A stretch of DNA of 37,184 nucleotides, from NCBI GenBank assembly GCA_024695505.1, contig JAILIB010000136.1, positions 1-37,184 of the forward strand, in the 5' to 3' direction. The DNA comes from Saccharofermentans sp. Lineage in GTDB: Bacteria > Bacillota > Clostridia > Saccharofermentanales > Saccharofermentanaceae. Of the stretch, positions 25,319 to 35,397 are shown piece after piece. Both the position numbers and the translations under genes were made by a program. Position 1 is the stretch's first letter. Every line of letters starts with the position of its first letter. The notes under the pieces were generated by a model. The model did no database searches and had not been told where the DNA came from. It saw only the letters and a list, made by a program, of their open reading frames with translations.

Positions 25319-28300
25319 TGTATCTGAAAAAACTTGAGCTTCAGGGATTCAAATCTTTCCCGGAATATACCTGCATTGAGTTCGACAAGGGCCTTACGGC
25401 TGTTGTCGGACCTAACGGCAGTGGTAAATCAAACGTTACCGATGCCGTAAGGTGGGTATTGGGCGAACAGAGCGTCAAGCAACTTCGTGGCGGCAAGATG
25501 GAAGACGTCATCTTCAACGGCACTTCTTCGAGAAAGCCGATGAACTATGCTGAAGTCACCATTACTTTTGACAATGCCGACAAGTACGTGGATTACGATT
25601 TCCCTGAGATATGCATAACCAGAAGGCTTTACAGGTCAGGTGAATCCGAATACCAGATCAACAAGGTCAACTGCAGGCTCAAGGACATTACGGGTCTTTT
25701 TCTTGACACCGGTCTCGGAAAGGACGGCTATTCGATAGTCGGACAGGGAAGGGTTGACGAGATCCTTTCGAATAAGTCCGAGGACAGGCGCCGCGTCATG
25801 GAAGAGGCGTCAGGAATTGTCAAATACAAGGTCCGCAAGGAAGAGGCGGAGCGAAAGCTTAATTCGACCGAGCAGAACCTCCTCCGTATCAACGATATCC
25901 TGGGCGAGCTCGAGGAACGCAAGGGACCTCTTGAAGAGCAGGCCGGAAAAGCCAGACAGTATAATGCGGCGTATGAAGAGATGAAGGCTCTCGAGACGGC
26001 GCTTCTTGTCTACAGGATCAGGGAAGCCGAGAAGGCGATGGGTGATTCCGCATCCCTTAAGGAAACGCTCGAAGCTGAGATAAAAGAGCAGCAGGACAAG
26101 TATCTCGATCTCAGAAAGAACAATCAGGAAGTCATCAGCAGGAGCGAAGAGCTCGATGACAAGATCGAGGAGGAGCGCCAGATCCTTTCCGACCTGACCG
26201 AGAAGGAGCACGAGCTCATCACTGAGAAGAAGGTCTCTGCCGAAAGACTTAAGCAGACCGAAGACCAGCTGTCAGAATATGAGTCTGATAAGGCCGTAAT
26301 GCAGGACCGCATTGCGCAGCTTGAAGCTGACTTAAAGGAAAAGAACGAATATGCTGCAAAGCTCCTGCAGGAAGCCAATGACGCCCGCAATGAGAGCGAG
26401 AAGATCGCAGCCGAAAAAGAAACCTCACAGAAACAGTATGAGGAACAGAACAAGGACATGGACGAGATCGGTGCCAGTCTGAAATCCAAGACTGACGAGC
26501 TCTATGAGACCAGAAGAAGGATTGACGAGATAAAGGCACAGATCAGTGCGATCGACGAAAGGATCAAGTCATTAGGCGAAGAGCGTCTTGCGGCGACCGA
26601 AGCCGGAAAACAGCTCGAAGAAAGCCTCAAGGAGGCAGATGCAAGATGGCATGACATGAAGATCAAGACGAAGGAAGTCATGTCTGACATCGAAGTGCGC
26701 AACAAAAAGCTCGAAAAGCTTCACGGAAAGCAGGTCGAGCTCAATCAGTTTTTCGATAAGTACAACAGGGAACTGTCTGCTGATGAGGCAAGGCTCAAGA
26801 CCCTGAAGGATCTTGAAAGACGTAAGGAAGGCTATCAGGAATCGGTCAGGAGGCTTTCTGAGGAGGCTGAGGCAAACAGGCACGTTAAGGGCCTGATGGT
26901 CGGCATTTTAGGTGACCTCATCGAGAGCGATCCGAAATATGAGACAGCTATTGAGACTGCTCTCGGAACGGCCATCCACAACGTTGTTACCAAGAGCGAG
27001 GCGGATGCCGCAGAACTTATCGACGTCCTCAAGACAAAGCACCTCGGAAGAGTCACTTTCCTTCCTATCGAGAATATCAAGCCTCGTCCGATCGACGACA
27101 AGGTTCAGTCGCAGGCTTCACGCATCAAGGGATACATCGGTATCGCGTCTGACCTCGTCAAGTGCGACCGTGACCTGACGAACATCATCTCAAATCTTTT
27201 GGGCAGGATAATCGTTTCGGACAATCTGGACAATGCCAGAAGGATCGCCGCTGAGACGGGCCGTACCGTCAAGGTCATCACGCTCGAAGGAGATTCGGTA
27301 AACCCCGGCGGTTCTCTTACCGGCGGAAGCCTCAAGAAGTCAGGTCAGGGCGGCGGAATACTCGGAAGGCAGAGGGAGATCGAAAAGCTCACCGCTTCAG
27401 TTAAATCACTCGAGGAAAAGCTTTCCGATTCAGAAGAGCAGCGTCAGGAGATCGACGACGATATCGGTACTTTGGACAGGGAACTTGCACAGCTCGGCGA
27501 ACAGCTGAAGTTCTTCCAGCTTGAGGAAGTCAAGGCTGAAGGCGATTACCGCAATAACGAGACGAGGACCGCTGAAAACAAGAAGGCGATCGAGAAGTGT
27601 GAGAGCGACAGCCTTGAGATATCAGGCAACAGGCTCAGGATGACAGGCGATATGGAAGAGCTCGAAGCGATCGAGAAAGAGATCGAGTCGGATCTTGCGG
27701 AATTTGAAGACAGCGTAGCAGAGATCGAGGCACGCTCGAAGGAGTTTGCGGAAAAGACCAAGGAACTCACTGACAAGCTTGCTTCTGCGGTCGCCCTTTC
27801 CGAAAGAAAGATCACCGAGCGTAACGGCTGCATCGATCTGGCTGAGCACATCAAGGGGCAGATTGAAGAGGTCAAGGCGGGCATAAAGAACGGCGATTCG
27901 GAGGCTAAGGAGATCACAAAGCGCGCGGGCGAGATCACCAAGGAGATCGCAGTCTGCGAAAGAGAGATCGAGAATACCTGCGCATTAGAGAAGGTCAGTG
28001 AGGAAAAGATTGCCAAGCTCAACGAGGAGAGGAGCAAGCTTGCGGCTGAAATGTCGTCTTTTGGCGACAGGCTCGCTCAGGCAGGCTCGCTGGTCAACAG
28101 CCTTGAGCAGAAGCTCAGCGCCCACGTTGCAAAATATGATAAGTACATCTACGAGATAGACGGAGACAAGAACAAGCTCTGGGAAGACTACTCCGTCACA
28201 TATGACAACATAAAAGACAGCGTCGCGCCTGTTGAAAAGCCCGGTGAACAGGGCAAGCGCATCGCTACGCTGAAGAATACGATAAGGAACCTCGGAACGG

Positions 28301-28884
28301 TAAACCTCAACGCACTTGAGGAATACAGGGAACTTTCCGAGCGCCTTGACTTCATGACCGGTCAAAGGGACGACATCGAGGCGGCCAAGAAGGATCTTGA
28401 GAACGTCATCGCCGAACTGACTGAAAGCATGAAGAAGGAATTCACCGAACATTTCGTGACTATCAACGAGAACTTCAAGAAGGTCTTTACTGATCTGTTC
28501 GGAGGCGGTACCGCGGAGATAATCCTCGATGACGAGACCGACGTACTGGGATGCAACATCGACATCAAGGCCCAGCCGCCGGGAAAGAAACTGCAGACTT
28601 TGTCACTCCTTTCCGGAGGAGAGAGATGCCTTACCGCTATCGGCCTTCTTTTCGCCATCTTGGAGCTCAGGCCGTCGCCGTTCGTTATCCTTGACGAGGT
28701 CGAGGCTGCTCTTGATGACGTAAACATCTCGCGTTTCACGGACTTTGTAAGAAGACACTCCGACAGATCGCAGTTCATCCTTGTCACGCACCGTAAGGGA
28801 ACTATGGAAGCGTGCGACCAGATGTACGGCGTTACGATGGCGGAGCGCGGCGTCTCGAAGATTCTTTCTATGGAGCTTAAATAA
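25318..28884 (+). CDS. smc: Chromosome segregation protein SMC
   Basis: 1188 aa; GPNGSGKSNVTDAVRWVLGEQS, coiled coils, hinge, LSGGERCLTAIGLLFAILELRPSPFVILDEVEAALDD. Confidence 0.98.
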   Translation: MYLKKLELQGFKSFPEYTCIEFDKGLTAVVGPNGSGKSNVTDAVRWVLGEQSVKQLRGGKMEDVIFNGTSSRKPMNYAEVTITFDNADKYVDYDFPEICITRRLYRSGESEYQINKVNCRLKDITGLFLDTGLGKDGYSIVGQGRVDEILSNKSEDRRRVMEEASGIVKYKVRKEEAERKLNSTEQNLLRINDILGELEERKGPLEEQAGKARQYNAAYEEMKALETALLVYRIREAEKAMGDSASLKETLEAEIKEQQDKYLDLRKNNQEVISRSEELDDKIEEERQILSDLTEKEHELITEKKVSAERLKQTEDQLSEYESDKAVMQDRIAQLEADLKEKNEYAAKLLQEANDARNESEKIAAEKETSQKQYEEQNKDMDEIGASLKSKTDELYETRRRIDEIKAQISAIDERIKSLGEERLAATEAGKQLEESLKEADARWHDMKIKTKEVMSDIEVRNKKLEKLHGKQVELNQFFDKYNRELSADEARLKTLKDLERRKEGYQESVRRLSEEAEANRHVKGLMVGILGDLIESDPKYETAIETALGTAIHNVVTKSEADAAELIDVLKTKHLGRVTFLPIENIKPRPIDDKVQSQASRIKGYIGIASDLVKCDRDLTNIISNLLGRIIVSDNLDNARRIAAETGRTVKVITLEGDSVNPGGSLTGGSLKKSGQGGGILGRQREIEKLTASVKSLEEKLSDSEEQRQEIDDDIGTLDRELAQLGEQLKFFQLEEVKAEGDYRNNETRTAENKKAIEKCESDSLEISGNRLRMTGDMEELEAIEKEIESDLAEFEDSVAEIEARSKEFAEKTKELTDKLASAVALSERKITERNGCIDLAEHIKGQIEEVKAGIKNGDSEAKEITKRAGEITKEIAVCEREIENTCALEKVSEEKIAKLNEERSKLAAEMSSFGDRLAQAGSLVNSLEQKLSAHVAKYDKYIYEIDGDKNKLWEDYSVTYDNIKDSVAPVEKPGEQGKRIATLKNTIRNLGTVNLNALEEYRELSERLDFMTGQRDDIEAAKKDLENVIAELTESMKKEFTEHFVTINENFKKVFTDLFGGGTAEIILDDETDVLGCNIDIKAQPPGKKLQTLSLLSGGERCLTAIGLLFAILELRPSPFVILDEVEAALDDVNISRFTDFVRRHSDRSQFILVTHRKGTMEACDQMYGVTMAERGVSKILSMELK

Positions 28885-29798
28885 TGGGAATTCTCGATAT
28901 CTTTAAAAAAGGCCTTTCCAATACCAGGAACTTCTTCTCCGGCGGTTTTACGAAGATCGCGGCGAGCACCGGTCATTTTGACGAGGACATGCTCGATGAA
29001 CTTGAAGAACTCATGATCCGCGCCGATTGCGGCGTTCCGGCTTCGGAGGAACTTATCGGAAAAGTAAAAGAGGGCATAAAGAAGACAGGCAATGACAGCC
29101 GTGAAGCAGTCATGGGTTACGTCAGGGAAGGCATGATCGGGATACTCGGCGAGAAGTCCGTGATCGAGCTTTCAGAAGGAAAGCTCAATATCCTTCTCAT
29201 GATCGGCGTTAACGGTACCGGCAAGACCACGACTGCAGGCAAACTCGCGATGAGATGGAAGAATGAAGGCAAAAAGGTCATCCTGGGAGCCGCTGATACT
29301 TTCCGTGCCGCTGCTGTCGATCAGCTCAAGGCATGGGGAGAGAGGACCGGGACAACGGTCATTTCACAGGGAAGCGACGGCGCAGATCCTGCTGCTGTCG
29401 TATTCGATTCCGTTCATGCGGCACTGTCGCGCAAGGCTGACATCCTTATCATCGATACGGCAGGCCGTCTTCACAACAAAAAGAACCTTATGGATGAGCT
29501 TGCGAAGATCCGCAGGATCATTGCGAGGGAGGCTCCTGAAGCTGACGTGAAGTCGCTTCTCATAATCGATGCTACGACAGGACAGAATGCCGTTATCCAG
29601 GCTGAGAGCTTCGGTGAAGTCACGGGCATTGACTATATTGGAATAACCAAGCTTGACGGCAGTGCAAAGGGCGGAGTTGCCATTGCTGTAGCCTATCAGT
29701 CGGGAAAGCCGATCGTGCTCGCCGGACTCGGCGAAGGGGTGGAAGATCTGGTCGATTTCGACCCTGAAGTTTTCGTCGATTCTCTGCTTGAAGACTGA
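28884..29798 (+). CDS. ftsY: Signal recognition particle receptor FtsY
   Basis: GVNGTGKTTTAGKLA, AADTFRAAAVDQLKAWGERTG, IIDTAGRLHNKKNLMDEL, GITKLDGSAKGG. Confidence 0.97.
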   Translation: MGILDIFKKGLSNTRNFFSGGFTKIAASTGHFDEDMLDELEELMIRADCGVPASEELIGKVKEGIKKTGNDSREAVMGYVREGMIGILGEKSVIELSEGKLNILLMIGVNGTGKTTTAGKLAMRWKNEGKKVILGAADTFRAAAVDQLKAWGERTGTTVISQGSDGADPAAVVFDSVHAALSRKADILIIDTAGRLHNKKNLMDELAKIRRIIAREAPEADVKSLLIIDATTGQNAVIQAESFGEVTGIDYIGITKLDGSAKGGVAIAVAYQSGKPIVLAGLGEGVEDLVDFDPEVFVDSLLED

Positions 29799-29843
29799 TT
29801 TTTGTAATCCGTAAAAAATCGAAAAATTATTTAAATATTTTGA

Positions 29844-29872
29844 TTGCCAAAGCAATTATATATATGTATAAT
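29844..29872 (+). promoter_or_regulatory. Sigma-A promoter of hppA
   Basis: TTGCCA - 17 nt - TATAAT. Confidence 0.75.
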
Positions 29873-29961
29873 GCTTTCGGTTTTAAATGGGGCAGTAGGT
29901 TTTTTATGTCTGAAAGCTCCACGAAATCATATAAAAATCTTTTTAGAGAGGGGCCCGGTTT

Positions 29962-32118
29962 ATGTTGTCCAGTTTACTTACAACTTCCTGGTTGATTGTA
30001 CTCGGCGTAGTATTCCTTGCTTTGGTTTACGTCGGTGTCAATTACTTCCGTATTAAGAAGATGCCCGAAGGAACAGCTGACATGATCGAACTGTCAGGTA
30101 TTATCCGTTCCGGCGCGCAGACCTTCCTTAAGACGGAATACAAGAGCATCGCCATCGTTGTGGCTGTTGTTGCCGTCATCTTCACACTCTTCGTTGAGAA
30201 GACCAGCGGCATCACATTCCTCATGGGTGCTTTGATGAGCTCTATCGTTTGCGTTCTCGGTATGCAGAGCGCTACATATGCTAACGTTCGTACTTCGAAC
30301 AAGGCAAGAGAGAGCCTTTCCATCGGAGAGACCGTTAAGGTCGCTCTCTGCGGCGGTTCCATCAGCGGCCTTGCTGTTCAGGGCTTCGGTATGCTTGGCT
30401 TCCTCGCAGTTCTCCTTTGCTTCGGCGGCGTAAAGCACGATGCTACAAGCCAGGGCTTCATCCAGCTCGGCCTCATCTGCAATCCTTACATCATGAGAAT
30501 ATCCACATATTCTCTCGGCTGCTCCATCGTTGCTATGTTCAACCGTGTTGCAGGCGGTAACTACACAAAGGCTGCAGACATCTCTTCAGATATCCTCGGA
30601 AAGCTCAGACATGACCTTCCTGAGGACGACTCAAGAATCCCTAACACGATCGCAGACTTCATCGGTGACAACGTTAACGACATCGCAGGTAACTGCTCTG
30701 ACCTCCTTGAGTCATTCGTCGCTACAATGTCCGCTTCTCTTATGATCGCTGTTACTCTCTTCCAGACACACGGCGGAAATGTTTCCGATGAGTTGTTCAA
30801 CGCAACGATCCTTTTCCCGGTTATCCTCGCAGGCTGCGGTCTCGTAGGATGCCTTATCGGTCTGGGTCTTGCAAACATCAAGAAGATGGGTGACAACCCT
30901 TCAAGAGAGCTCGACCTTTCCACATGGATCTCTGCAGGCTGCACAGTCGTATTCGGCGGTGTTGCTGCTTACCTGATCTTCAAGTCTTCCGGTATTTCCA
31001 CTGAAGACCTTGCTACATACGGATTCAAGTTCGGCTGGCTCTCACCCTGGGTCTCTTCCGTAATGGGTATCATTGCAGGTATCGCTATCGGTATCATCAC
31101 AGAGTACTACACCTCCACAGATCACAAGCCTACTCAGAAGCTTGCCGAGATGTGCACAGAGGGTGAGGCTTTCGTCGTTACAAAGGGTGACGCTGTCGGT
31201 TCAAGATCAGTTCTTCTCCCTGTATTCGTAATCATCGTTGCACTTATCGTATCCGGCGTTATCTGCGGTTCTTACGGTATCGCTATTTCCGCTCTCGGAA
31301 TGCTCGCTTTCGTTGGTGCTACGGTTTCCATCGACGCTTTCGGCCCTATCGCAGACAACGCAGGCGGTCTTGCTGAAGCTTGCCACCTCGATCCTGATGT
31401 CCGTAAGATCACAGATAAGCTCGATGCAGTCGGCAACACGACAGCAGCTATCGGTAAGGGCTTTGCTATCGGTTCTGCAGCATTCGCTACAGTTTCCCTC
31501 ATCATGGCTTACGTTGGTAACTACACAGAGATCGGCAAGCCCCTCTCTCTCAACTTCGCTTCCTTCTTCGTCGTAGCAGGCGGTATCCTCGGTGGTGCGC
31601 TTGTTGAATACTTCTGCGCTATCCTCACAGACAACACCATTGACGCTGCAAAGATCATGGCTGACGTCGGCGACAAGCAGATGACACAGGAAGTATTAGA
31701 CGGTAAGGCTAAGCCTGACTACAACATGATGATCGAGATGGCTGCCAAGGAAGCTATCCACAGAATGGTTCTTCCTTCAGTTCTCGCACTTCTTATCCCT
31801 ATCGTTGGCGGTTTCATCCTCGGCGTTGAGTTCGTCGGCGGTATCCTCGTAGGCGCTACGATCGTTGCTATCCCGAGAGCTATCTTCATGGGTAACTCCG
31901 GCGGTGCTTTCGACAACGCAAAGAAGTACATCGAGCAGGGCATGCTCGAGGGCTACGGCAAGGGTTCTGCAGCTCATAAGGCTTCCGTTACCGGTGACAC
32001 GATCGGCGACACACGTAAGGACGTTGTAGGCGTTGCTCTGGACATCTTCATCAAGCTCATGTCCACGGTTGCAAACACCATCGCTCCTATCATCAAGAAC
32101 TTCCGTCTCTTCGGCTGA
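29962..32118 (+). CDS. hppA: Membrane-bound (H+/Na+-translocating) pyrophosphatase, probably K+-stimulated type
   Basis: 718 aa polytopic; DVGADLVGK-region equivalent and DNAGGLAEACHLDPDVRKITDKLDAVGNTTAAIGKGFAIGSAA; Ala in GNTTAA is the residue associated with K+-dependence. Confidence 0.93.
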   Translation: MLSSLLTTSWLIVLGVVFLALVYVGVNYFRIKKMPEGTADMIELSGIIRSGAQTFLKTEYKSIAIVVAVVAVIFTLFVEKTSGITFLMGALMSSIVCVLGMQSATYANVRTSNKARESLSIGETVKVALCGGSISGLAVQGFGMLGFLAVLLCFGGVKHDATSQGFIQLGLICNPYIMRISTYSLGCSIVAMFNRVAGGNYTKAADISSDILGKLRHDLPEDDSRIPNTIADFIGDNVNDIAGNCSDLLESFVATMSASLMIAVTLFQTHGGNVSDELFNATILFPVILAGCGLVGCLIGLGLANIKKMGDNPSRELDLSTWISAGCTVVFGGVAAYLIFKSSGISTEDLATYGFKFGWLSPWVSSVMGIIAGIAIGIITEYYTSTDHKPTQKLAEMCTEGEAFVVTKGDAVGSRSVLLPVFVIIVALIVSGVICGSYGIAISALGMLAFVGATVSIDAFGPIADNAGGLAEACHLDPDVRKITDKLDAVGNTTAAIGKGFAIGSAAFATVSLIMAYVGNYTEIGKPLSLNFASFFVVAGGILGGALVEYFCAILTDNTIDAAKIMADVGDKQMTQEVLDGKAKPDYNMMIEMAAKEAIHRMVLPSVLALLIPIVGGFILGVEFVGGILVGATIVAIPRAIFMGNSGGAFDNAKKYIEQGMLEGYGKGSAAHKASVTGDTIGDTRKDVVGVALDIFIKLMSTVANTIAPIIKNFRLFG

Positions 32119-32142
32119 TAGGAACTGATAATCGGTTAAACG

Positions 32143-32174
32143 GCGGCTGCCCCTGAAAAAGGCAGCCGCTTTTT
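32143..32174 (+). terminator. Terminator after hppA
   Basis: GCGGCTGCC-cctgaaaaa-GGCAGCCGC-TTTTT. Confidence 0.9.
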
Positions 32175-32196
32175 AAAGGTTTTTGGGCGTTTTTGC

Positions 32197-32225
32197 TTTA
32201 CAAAGCGGGCGTCTGATGGTATTAT
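32197..32225 (+). promoter_or_regulatory. Sigma-A promoter of rpsO
   Basis: TTTACA - 17 nt - TATTAT. Confidence 0.75.
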
Positions 32226-32311
32226 CACCAAGTTGCCTTAATCGCAGTTTGCGGAAGACTCCGACCCTTATCTTCGATTTTGGCGTATTTATCATTAAGG
32301 AGGAAAGATAT

Positions 32312-32578
32312 ATGTCAGCATCTTTCGACAAGCAGGCTATCATCAAGGAATATGCTCTTACTGAGGGCGACACAGGTTCTCCTGAGGTTCAGGTTGCACT
32401 TCTTACTTACAGGATCAACCACCTCACAGAACACCTCAAGACTCACAAGGGCGACCACCACAGCAGAAGAGGACTTCTCATGATGGTTGGTAAGAGAAGA
32501 AACATCCTTGACTACCTCGCTTCAATCGATATCGAGCGTTACAGAACACTTATCGCAAAGCTTGGTATCAGAAAGTAA
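32312..32578 (+). CDS. rpsO: Ribosomal protein uS15
   Basis: [60 protein letters not shown]. Confidence 0.98.
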   Translation: MSASFDKQAIIKEYALTEGDTGSPEVQVALLTYRINHLTEHLKTHKGDHHSRRGLLMMVGKRRNILDYLASIDIERYRTLIAKLGIRK

Positions 32579-32600
32579 TCTTAAACAAGATTATTTTGAG

Positions 32601-32634
32601 AGCGGTTCCTTACGGGACCGCTTTTTTATTGTAT
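32601..32634 (+). terminator. Terminator after rpsO
   Basis: AGCGGTTCC-ttac...-GGGACCGCT followed by TTTTTT. Confidence 0.88.
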
Positions 32635-32665
32635 AATCAGGAAAAATCGCAAAGGGGGATCTCCC

Positions 32666-34594
32666 ATGATCGATTCTTTTATCAGGGTTGGTGCGGCAAC
32701 GCCGGAAGTCAAGGTCGCTGATACCGTTTTCAACGCGACGAGGATCATCGAAGCTGCCAAAAAGGCTGCCGATCGCGACTGCGGTATACTTGTTTTCCCG
32801 GAGCTTTCGGTCACGGGTTATACCTGCGGTGACCTGTTCCTTCAGTCCGCTCTTTTAGATGCAGCGAAGGACGCGCTCCTCAGGATTGTCTCTGAGACAG
32901 AAGATCTTGATCTTGTCCTCATCGTCGGACTCCCCGTAAAGTACGGCGGAAAGCTCTATAACTGCGCCGCTGTGATTTATCAGGGCGATATCATCGGACT
33001 GGTCCCCAAGCAGAACATCCCCAACTATTCAGAGTTCTATGAGATGCGCTATTTCACGCCTTTTGAAGGCAAGGAACTCCTCATGCTCGACGGCTTCATG
33101 GAAGACGAGACGGTCGACTTCGGACCCGCAGTATTCGAGTGCGGTGGAGTCAGGTTTGCGGTCGAGATCTGTGAGGATCTTTGGGTACCCAAGAGCCCTT
33201 CGGTCAGGTATGCGGAACACGGCGCGGAGATCATCTTCAACCTGTCCTGCTCTGACGAGGTTATCGGCAAGGCCGAGTTCAGAAGAAACCTCGTTGCTTC
33301 GCAGAGCGCAAAGCTCGTAGCTGCATATGTTTACGCTGATGCCGGTTTGGGCGAGTCAACGACCGACATGGTATTCGCAGGACACAACATTATCGCCGAG
33401 AACGGCAAGGTGTTAGCCGAGAGTAAGAAGTTCGAAGGCGGCATCATTTACGGCGATATCGATCTTGAGCGCCTTTCCAACGAGCGCAAGAGAATGAATA
33501 CTTTCAAGATGAAGACGACGGGTGATGATTACATCAACAATCTGTCGTTCGATTGTGAGTTCCCTGACATCGAGATAGAGCGCCATATCGCGAAGACCCC
33601 GTTCGTTCCCGAGGACAGGAAGGACCTTGCGCAAAGGTGCGAAGACATACTCAATATGCAGGCGGCGGGACTTTATACGAGAATGTCCAAGATCGGCTCA
33701 AAGAAAGCCGTCATCGGTCTTTCCGGCGGTCTCGATTCTACTCTTGCTCTTATAGTAACCGTTCATGCATTTGACCGTCTGGGACTTCCCCGGGACGGCA
33801 TTATCGCTATCACGATGCCCGGATTCGGAACGACTTCACGCACGAAGAACAACTCCATGAGGCTTGCCGAAGAATACGGCTGCACACTCCGTGAGATAAG
33901 CATCTCAGATGCGGTAAACCAGCATTTCAAGGATATCGGACACGATCCTGAGGTCCGTGACATCACTTACGAGAATTCACAGGCGAGGGAACGTACCCAG
34001 ATCCTGATGGACGTCGCAAACCAGGAAGGCGGTCTTGTCGTCGGTACAGGCGATCTGAGCGAACTGGCTCTCGGCTGGGCAACCTATAACGGCGATCACA
34101 TGTCGATGTACGGCGTAAACGCTTCGATCCCCAAGACTCTCGTAAGACACCTTGTTTCCTACGAGGCGGAGCGCACGGCTTCCATCAGCCAGACGCTTTC
34201 CAAGGCTCTCGATGACATCGTTGCAACGCCTGTATCTCCTGAACTTCTGCCGCCTACGGAAGACGGCCAGATCTCGCAGAAAACGGAAGAGCAGGTGGGA
34301 CCTTACGAACTCCACGATTTCTTCTTATACTATTTCGTCAGATGCGGTTTTGCTCCTTCAAAGATCTACCGCCTTGCGCAGATCGCGTTTGACGGTGCTT
34401 ACGATGACAATACCATCTACAAGTGGGAGGAGACCTTCATCAAGAGGTTCTTTGCCCAGCAGTTCAAGCGTTCCTGCCTGCCTGACGGTCCCAAGGTCGG
34501 TACCGTCACGCTCTCGCCGAGAGGCGACTGGAGGATGCCTTCTGACGCTTCAAGGAACATCTGGCTCGAAGATCTGCAGACTGTAAAGGAATAA
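32666..34594 (+). CDS. nadE: NAD+ synthase, glutamine-hydrolysing
   Basis: N-terminal CN-hydrolase domain (VFPELSVTGYTCGDLF, AVEICEDLWVP) and C-terminal synthase (IGLSGGLDSTLAL, GTGDLSELALGWATYNGDHMSMYGVNASIPKTLV). Confidence 0.96.
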   Translation: MIDSFIRVGAATPEVKVADTVFNATRIIEAAKKAADRDCGILVFPELSVTGYTCGDLFLQSALLDAAKDALLRIVSETEDLDLVLIVGLPVKYGGKLYNCAAVIYQGDIIGLVPKQNIPNYSEFYEMRYFTPFEGKELLMLDGFMEDETVDFGPAVFECGGVRFAVEICEDLWVPKSPSVRYAEHGAEIIFNLSCSDEVIGKAEFRRNLVASQSAKLVAAYVYADAGLGESTTDMVFAGHNIIAENGKVLAESKKFEGGIIYGDIDLERLSNERKRMNTFKMKTTGDDYINNLSFDCEFPDIEIERHIAKTPFVPEDRKDLAQRCEDILNMQAAGLYTRMSKIGSKKAVIGLSGGLDSTLALIVTVHAFDRLGLPRDGIIAITMPGFGTTSRTKNNSMRLAEEYGCTLREISISDAVNQHFKDIGHDPEVRDITYENSQARERTQILMDVANQEGGLVVGTGDLSELALGWATYNGDHMSMYGVNASIPKTLVRHLVSYEAERTASISQTLSKALDDIVATPVSPELLPPTEDGQISQKTEEQVGPYELHDFFLYYFVRCGFAPSKIYRLAQIAFDGAYDDNTIYKWEETFIKRFFAQQFKRSCLPDGPKVGTVTLSPRGDWRMPSDASRNIWLEDLQTVKE

Positions 34595-34597
34595 AAC

Positions 34598-35230
34598 ATG
34601 AAATCAGTAGTTTGTTTTGGCGACTCAAACACTTACGGACACGATCCCGCGACGGGCGACAGGCTTCCTGACGACGTCAGGTGGACATGCCTTCTGCAAA
34701 AGCTCCTTGGCGACGGCTACAAGGTAATAGAAGAAGGCCTTAACGGCAGGACTACCGTCTTTGACGATCCCAATGACGACTGGAAGAACGGCGTCGATTA
34801 CATCAAGGGTATCCTGTGCACTCACAGGCCCGTCGATTACCTTGTCATCATGCTCGGAACGAATGACATGAAGACTGTTTACAACGCCGCTGTCGAAGAG
34901 ATCGCTGCCGGCCTTGAAGAGATTGTCCTGAAAGCAGAGAAGACCATGGATCTCAAGCAGGGCTACGTGCCCAAGATACTGATAGTCTCGCCTCCGGAGA
35001 TAACGGCTGACATCCTCACGGGGCCTTTCAGCGGATCTTTTGATGAAATTTCGATCGAGAAGTCAAAGCGCCTGGCGGAGAATTACAAGAAGATCGCAAA
35101 CAAGCACGGCTGCGGCTTTATCGATGCCAAGCAGTACATAAAGCCTTCTAAGGAAGACGGGCTTCACCTGGACGCCGGGGGGCATAAGGGACTTGCGGAC
35201 ATAATCGCAAAAACGGTGCCCGAACTTTGA
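34598..35230 (+). CDS. Cytosolic SGNH/GDSL-family hydrolase (arylesterase-like)
   Basis: VVCFGDSNTYGHDP, EGLNGRTT, VIMLGTNDMK, DGLHLDAGGH; no signal peptide. Confidence 0.9.
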   Translation: MKSVVCFGDSNTYGHDPATGDRLPDDVRWTCLLQKLLGDGYKVIEEGLNGRTTVFDDPNDDWKNGVDYIKGILCTHRPVDYLVIMLGTNDMKTVYNAAVEEIAAGLEEIVLKAEKTMDLKQGYVPKILIVSPPEITADILTGPFSGSFDEISIEKSKRLAENYKKIANKHGCGFIDAKQYIKPSKEDGLHLDAGGHKGLADIIAKTVPEL

Positions 35231-35280
35231 AAATGTAATTTTGTTTTTGCGCATCTTAATATATAATAAATAAGTTCGAG

Positions 35281-35363
35281 AAGGAGCGTAGTAAGTAGAT
35301 TGACTGCCCGAACATCGAGCTTGTTTTTTTTGCTCGGACCGTGAATCTGCGGACTACCTCCTT
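35281..35363 (+). promoter_or_regulatory. Structured pnp mRNA leader (long imperfect hairpin)
   Basis: AAGGAG-c-GTAGT (35281-35292) pairs with ACTACCTCCTT (35353-35363); GTAGATT pairs with AATCTGC; apical CGAGC...GCTCG; TATAAT just upstream at 35262. Confidence 0.7.
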
Positions 35364-35397
35364 TGCAATACTAAATTTCAAGAAGGAGTTCAGATTA

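Noticed and set aside
26000-28000. Repetitive GAG/AAG-rich DNA
   Set aside because: Codon-level reflection of the SMC coiled coils, not a DNA repeat element.
29844-30056. 70-aa ORF upstream of hppA
   Set aside because: Covers the promoter and leader and overlaps hppA out of frame; no coding signature.
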